Part shown: one piece after another, positions 58,679-64,000 of the stretch | How positions within the stretch are numbered: the stretch's first letter is position 1 | How the letters are laid out: every line of letters starts with the position of its first letter | From: Ciona savignyi | Lineage: Eukaryota; Chordata; Ascidiacea; Phlebobranchia; Cionidae | Direction of reading: 5' to 3' | Assembly (NCBI GenBank): GCA_000149265.1 | Contig: CH003266.1 | Location: forward strand, 1,215,896-1,279,895 | Length of the DNA stretch: 64,000 bases | Position numbers and translations under genes: made by a program | Notes under the pieces: model-generated | What the model was told of the DNA's origin: nothing | The model's input: only the letters and a program-made list of their open reading frames with translations | Database searches by the model: none

Positions 58679-61600
58679 TCAGGACAGCCCAAAAGAACTG
58701 TGGTCTTTGAGCAATTTTCTCACGAAGCTAATTGCAATATCAGAGTAGATTAGTGGATTAAGAACACTGTTAATAGGGAGCAAAACTCCGGCACAGACAA
58801 CATAAACAATATTGTCAAGCTTCACACCCGCTAAACTCACAAAGGCCATGATGCATATCGGTATCCAGCAACAGAAGTTAGACATAACCATCAAAGAAAC
58901 CGTTCGGAGCAACCTTTTTGACTTGTTCTTGCCGACTTTTGCTACACTCCTGCTTCTTTGATATAAACCGATGTAACAGGAAGCCATGAACATAAACAAG
59001 CAGAAGTTTAGCACGATTATAAATGTGGAGTATTCCCATGCCGCATCACCCACTTTTACAAACAGTCTTGGCAAGCAAACGCTGGTTTCGCCAAAGTATC
59101 CGAATTCCCCTTTGATGTTGAGTTCTTGGAATGCGTGTGAGATGGTTTTCTTCACTCCAAACCAATCCGTATTTGAAGAATAGTTTGAAAATTGAGTAAT
59201 GCGATTCGCTAACTGTTCCATGTCTGCCTTAGCGATTTCCTGTCTTGAATAGAAGTAGTTTGGGTACCAAGCAGATTTGACAAAGTATCCTGATCTGTAG
59301 TTGGCCAGCGGCAGAGTTCCAAGAAGGATTCCAAAACACCATGCGCAAACTATTGGGACAAAATACGACACATGTCTAATATGCGTCATTTTTAACGGGA
59401 AATAAACCGACAAAAGTCGAATGGTAGCCATTATCGCCATTGTAAATGCAGATACTTCCGTAGAAACTACAGCCAGTGAACCAATTGCAGAGCAACTCTG
59501 ACTACTTCTCCATTCAGCATCGTAATAACAGTATTTTCCAGAAAACTTAGTGCCCAGTGCTGACACTGACAGTATGTATATGCCCATGAGTGAATCCGAA
59601 ACCGAAAGGTTAACAATAAGCCAAAGGAAAGCAAATTTTAAAGATTCTGACTTTGCTGCTTTGATTTTTAAAATTGTAATCGTGAACACGGCAATGTTTC
59701 CAATCAGGGAAAATCCCCCCATTATCCATAGAATTACACGAAACACGGAGCTGCCGATCATTTCAAATGGAGATGAAAATACGCTTTTTTTTCTTGCTGT
59801 TCATCGGGCATTCGTCACTGCCATCGCTGCAATCCTTAATCCCATTCTCAACCCGCTCACGTGCGACTGAAAGCGGATTTCCATTCTGGCAATAAAACCT
59901 TGTTTCGTTGCAACTCGATTTCAATTCGTCCGTTCCGTCGTCGCAATCCAATACTCCGTCGCAGAGAAATGCTAGATCGATGCTAAAGCCTTTTTTGACC
60001 GACGTGTCGCAGTAGTATCTGCCAGTGCAGTTAGTTTCGTCAAACCCGGAAGGGCATCCGGGACTTTTTTGTGGTAAACCGTTGCAGTACTCTCTTTTGC
60101 GGAGAAATAAGAGTCCCTTTCTTTCCCAAACTTGCGTTATTTGGTCCTTGTGGCAGGAAAGATGAGATTGACAGAAATGAGATTCATTTGGACAACCCAC
60201 CCCACATTCATCTTGTCGATCGTAGCACTCTGGTATTCCATCGCACATACTCGCGTTGGTGAAAAAAACATTTGCTCTATCAGTAGGGCAAAATATATAA
60301 CCGGAACCTGCATGAAGACTTCGACTTTCTGGTTTAGATTTACTGCAGTATTTTGTGTTTATATTTCCGTCGCAATTCAGTGATCTATTACAAACAATGT
60401 ACTCGTTTGCCATGCATTCACCGTTGCATAACATTTGACCATGTGGACATTGCTCTCTCGAATCCCTCATAATTTTTGTACAAATGGTCTGATTCTCGCA
60501 TAGGCATTCATCCGACAAGTCGTAGCAATCCACAATCCCATCGCATACTTGTTTGGGTGCAATCATCAGTTTTCTATCCAAGCATCGAAAACATTTTAAC
60601 TTTCCGTCTACAAAGCACATGTCTGACTCATCCTGGCAATAAGAGTTATTATTATAAAGATTTGCTTGTGGAAGAACGCATGATTGTTTAATTTGCGGAT
60701 AATCGTTTAACGCTCTGCACTTAAACCCGGGCACATCGTAAAGTTCGTCACTTCCGTCTGAGCAGTCTGCAAACCCGTTGCAGAGATTTGGTGCTATAAC
60801 AAATTCCTTATTTTCACACTGTTGTAAACCAACTTGATGGTGGTACGCATGTGCACACCACCACTGGAGTATCAGTGCCAGTGAAGTTTTGATTCGAATA
60901 TATGTCTACTTGTTTGCAAATTTTGACGAAAGATTTAAACCTGTATAACTGGACATGGTAATTATAGGCCGCTGCGTTTCGACACAGAAAAATGTCTGTA
61001 GTCTTAGTTTCTTTAGTTCGATACCTGTAATAAGGAGCAGCCCGTCTAACAGTTGTTACCATTACATCGCATGGTTCATCGGACATATCTTCACAATTAT
61101 ACTCCCCATCAAATAGATCCCGCGGTCGTACACAACCCGTATGTGATGTACAGTTGTTTGGATCCAGAATACAGCCGCATTTTAAGTAACCCTCACCACA
61201 AGTGCAGTTCTTTTCGTCTGTCCAATCCTCACAAAGTCCATCGCCATTACATTTTTCATCATCATCGTAACAATGTGATATATATCCTGCATACGGCTCG
61301 CATTTTCCTCCGTTCTCATGGCACTTACATTCGTGCTCGTTGCTGGCGCAGGGATAGCTGCAGTTCCATTCGTCGCTCCAGTCGCCACAAAAGTTTTCTC
61401 CGTCACACGCCAAAGATGAGCGATAACAACCACTGTGGTAGATCAATCCTTTGCGGTCGCAGGTACCTTTCTCGTAGCAGTCGCAAACCCTTAAATTTAA
61501 CCGGATACAATCTTCAGTACAGTTGTTTTCATCACTCCAATCTCCACAGTCGTTGTAGCCGTTACATTTCTGTCTTTCACTGTAGGATCCGTTTACACGA

Positions 61601-62241
61601 ACCCCGCTAAGCATGCATAACTGCTGGTCCCGCTGGCAATCACATTCATACCCGTTACCTGAAGAATGAATAGAAAATGAGTCCGGCCGGTTAGTCTGGT
61701 GGTTAAGTGCGTCGCCTTTCAATCGAAAGGTTGCAGGTGCGAAACTGGTCGAAGTCGGTTGTGTCCTTGGGCAAGGCACTTTACGGACATTGCCTGAACT
61801 CAGCGGATTAATGGGTTCTACCAAATTAAAAGGAACGTGTCTATCATATACAACACACTGCAATACCTCCGGTAACCCGACGATGGGCGCGAGGTGATCT
61901 GACGATTGCCCATGTGTTAACCCCTTTGGTTTTCCCATTCACGGGGAAAAGATGAATATCCTATTATATCCTATCCTAAAAGCCTATTAAACATGACCAT
62001 TTACTTTAAACCGTTAATAAAGTCTAATTATATATGTATATTTGCAATGCATTTGGACGCCTAATGCAACTTGACAGTATTTAATCATTTACACTTGCTA
62101 TAACCAAGTTTTACTGCACAATGTAAACATAGCGTTTTAATTACGATTAAAGTTAAAAAAACTCAAAAATTTTTACAGCTTTACATTCTTACCTTCGGCA
62201 ATTAGTGTAAATATGACGGCAAGCAATATAATTTTCATCAT
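58679..62241 (-). CDS. LDLa-repeat G-protein-coupled receptor (GRL101/LGR type), frame broken twice
   Basis: Exon 1 at 62193-62241 encodes a signal peptide (MMKIILLAVIFTLIAEG). Exon 2 begins at 61658 after CAG and runs to the stop at 58679-58681. The ectodomain carries many LDL-receptor class A cysteine modules with the Ca2+-binding acidic end, for example CGDWSDENNC, CGDWSDEWNC, CEDWTDEKNC, ADCSDGSDE, VDCYDLSDEC, LDCDDGTDE and KDCSDGSDEC. The seven-helix domain follows: LWIMGGFSLIGN, NLSVSDSLMGIYIL, an LGR-like TM2, and NPLIY in TM7. The usual DRY after TM3 is replaced (ATIRLLSVY). Frame breaks: between about 60905 and 60816 (a 46-nt GT-AG intron would repair it) and in an A8 run near 59797 (one base too many). 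A SINE lies in intron 1. A surface signalling receptor is likely. Pseudogene or sequence error are the alternatives. Confidence 0.85.
61681..61977 (+). mobile_element. tRNA-like SINE, full length
   Basis: Intact head TCCGGCCGGTTAGTCTGGTG. The GCTAGCTAGTC box is shortened. Tail TATCCTATCC. It lies in intron 1 of the receptor gene, 22 bp from exon 2, antisense to the gene. Confidence 0.85.
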
Positions 62242-62444
62242 GAAAAAACGACCAGTTTAAAAAAATCGAATCTTTTAACTTAAATTGAAATCGTCTTCGA
62301 ATTAAACCACAAGTATTCGTTATAAACCTGAAATGTATTAATTATATGTGTTGGTCAACAACTATATACCATAAATTACAGTTAGAAAATATATACCAAA
62401 TACATATAGGCCACGAGGACAGAATGTACCAACGCGTTTTCCTC

Positions 62445-62800
62445 GATTACCCCTCAATACTCTTCTTCAGGGCTTTATATACTTTCTTAATTATTTTTTC
62501 CGAAAATACCATTTTTTCCTATATTTGGCGCCGCGTCTGCCAAATTTTTTAAACGATTTTTTACTATATATTTAGCGACTGTATGTTTAGCCGTCTTTTC
62601 TTACCCCTTAATAATCTTCTACCCCCGATTACCCCTTAATAATCTTCTTCGTGGCTTTATGAACTGTCTTAATTATTTTTTTTCGAAATTACCATTTCCC
62701 CTAGGTTTTGCGCCGCATCTGGCAAATTTTTCAACCTTTCTTTTTTGACTAGTTTTAGCGACTGTATGTTTAGCCGTCTTTTCTTGTTTCTATCGCATAT
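62445..62800 (+). mobile_element. Dimer of the (TAAAC)n-family retroelement body
   Basis: Two copies in tandem: CTCTTCTTCAGGGCTTTATA..TTTAGCCGTCTTTTCTT and AATCTTCTTCGTGGCTTTAT..TTTAGCCGTCTTTTCTT. The TAAAC tail itself is missing. Confidence 0.55.
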
Positions 62801-63884
62801 TTTGTGTGTTTTGTTTGCTGTTATATAACATTAGGGCAATGAATCATGAAACACAAGCCTAGGCGCTGAATGCTCTTTTGCGCCTTTTCTGCTACTGTTT
62901 AATTGGTATAAAATCTGTCAAATTAAAACTATGATTTTGGTAAAGGACCTATTCCTGCTATCATCGTACAGTCCAACACATTGTTAACTTCATAATTTAC
63001 AAATTGTTTTGCAATGTACAGAACCGTGATGTCACGGGCAATGCATAAATCAATATGTCAAGCATCACTTTTTCGTTATTTCTGCTTCCTGTATAAACAA
63101 CCATCATTCAAATACACAACTAGCCTTATATTTACGCTTTCAATGAAAAATCATTGTACATGTATAATAGGAGGTTTTTGCATATTTTGCAAGTGTAATA
63201 TAATGTTCGATGTAATTGGGCGCTATACAACACTTTAAAAAAGTTCGCCTTATATTGGCATATACCTACCAGTAAACAGAGCGAAACGTTAATGTTTTAC
63301 GCACAAATTGTACATCGTTCGATTATAATGCCTAAAATCTGGTTGACAAACCGTTACTTTACTAAGTTATCTTAATACAATGGTATGAAAATTGTTTTTA
63401 TAAATCGATGTGTTATTCTAATATAAAATATTAACACCAAAATTGAGAAAAAAAGGATATTCGGGTTGTTTCTTTAATTTGATTGCCATCGGGTTATGCT
63501 TTGTGATATATTCTACATTGGTCACTGTCTTACGGTTTTGGTCCATAAAAAAAGGATAAATATTAAATATTTAACATCTTTAAACGTTGTAACCTAAAGG
63601 TTATGATTTTTTATTTATGGCGAGTTATGGCGTATTTAAGTAGGGTTATGTTTGCGGAGAAATGCCATAAAGCGGTTAGAGAAGGATATGAGGCGTGAGC
63701 TTATTTGTGTAAATTCTGATAATGCTTTGAAAATCCAATTATTTACATCTTATAAAAATGTAATACAAACTGTTCTGAATTTTATGTTTAAGGAGATGTC
63801 TGAGGTATTAAACTGTTGTTTTTTATTATTTTCGATGAAACACACATATTCATTTTACTACGTTTTTTTCGTTATTTCTGCGTC
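62801..63884. other. Spacer, no gene recognised
   Basis: AT-rich, without supported exons. Confidence 0.4.
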
Positions 63885-64000
63885 ACGCTTGTGAGAGGCA
63901 TGCCATGTCGCTAGATTATCTACAGGGAGGGGTAATTCTAAATGTAACAATGGAAATCCTAACTGACATGGTCTTATTTTGCAAAAGGGGAATTCCCTCT
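63885..64000 (+). repeat. Partial unit of the foldback repeat family
   Basis: ACGCTTGTGAGAGGCATGCC through GCAAAAGGGGAATTCCCTCT follows the order of the 330-bp units at 54020-54160. Cut by the window edge. Confidence 0.6.

Noticed and set aside
61053-61610. Long + strand frame opposite the LDLa repeats
   Set aside because: Antisense shadow of cysteine-rich modules; no family features.
61659-61938. Upstream ATG frame joined to the LDLa ectodomain
   Set aside because: It reads through a reversed SINE. A signal-peptide exon at 62193-62241 splices in phase to 61658.
1-64000. CRISPR arrays, operons or prokaryotic defence systems
   Set aside because: Regular repeats found are intronic minisatellites without spacers. 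Genes are spliced, so the DNA is eukaryotic.

Overview
The window looks like nuclear DNA of an ascidian tunicate, most likely Ciona intestinalis/robusta. It is AT-rich. Genes are compact and split into many short exons with GT-AG introns. The protein families have chordate character. Introns and spacers are full of short tRNA-like SINEs and TIR elements. The species call is inference; no database was searched.

Six protein genes could be rebuilt by reading splice sites, phases and family motifs. (1) 4663-13406, +: a Shaker/Kv1 voltage-gated potassium channel, seven exons seen, initiator exon not found. (2) 16429-21092, +: a secreted DNase I-family nuclease, seven exons, with one exon junction one base out of phase. 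(3) 22651-29387, -: a secreted 738-residue protein with three C-terminal trefoil-type modules and an unrecognised N-terminal region, 17 exons, fully in phase. (4) 38965-42504, +: a 238-residue PRELI/Slowmo-type mitochondrial lipid-transfer protein, six exons, fully in phase. (5) 44082-53515, +: a 380-residue type I membrane CAP/GLIPR1-like protein with an SH3-ligand-like cytoplasmic tail, ten exons, fully in phase. (6) 58679-62241, -: a receptor with many LDL-receptor class A repeats joined to a rhodopsin-class seven-helix domain (LGR/GRL101 type), with two reading-frame breaks.

The rest is spacer and intron with mobile DNA. The most frequent family is a tRNA-like SINE of about 300 bp with a (TATCC)n tail, about 21 copies. 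A second tRNA-like SINE of about 105 bp with an A-rich tail forms tandem clusters at 33232-33655 and 44655-45320. A third element ends in (TAAAC)n; in two different genes this tail sits directly against a 3' splice site, and two inverted copies frame one Kv1 exon. TIR elements with readable target duplications include three classes of 8-bp-TSD (hAT-like) elements and one TTAA (piggyBac-like) element. A 3.3 kb inverted-repeat (foldback) structure built of mirrored arrays of roughly 330 bp units lies at 53931-57268. Several minisatellites lie in introns.

The genes do not form an evident pathway. Three products are secreted or cell-surface (nuclease, trefoil protein, CAP protein), two are membrane signalling proteins (Kv1, LDLa-GPCR), and one is mitochondrial.
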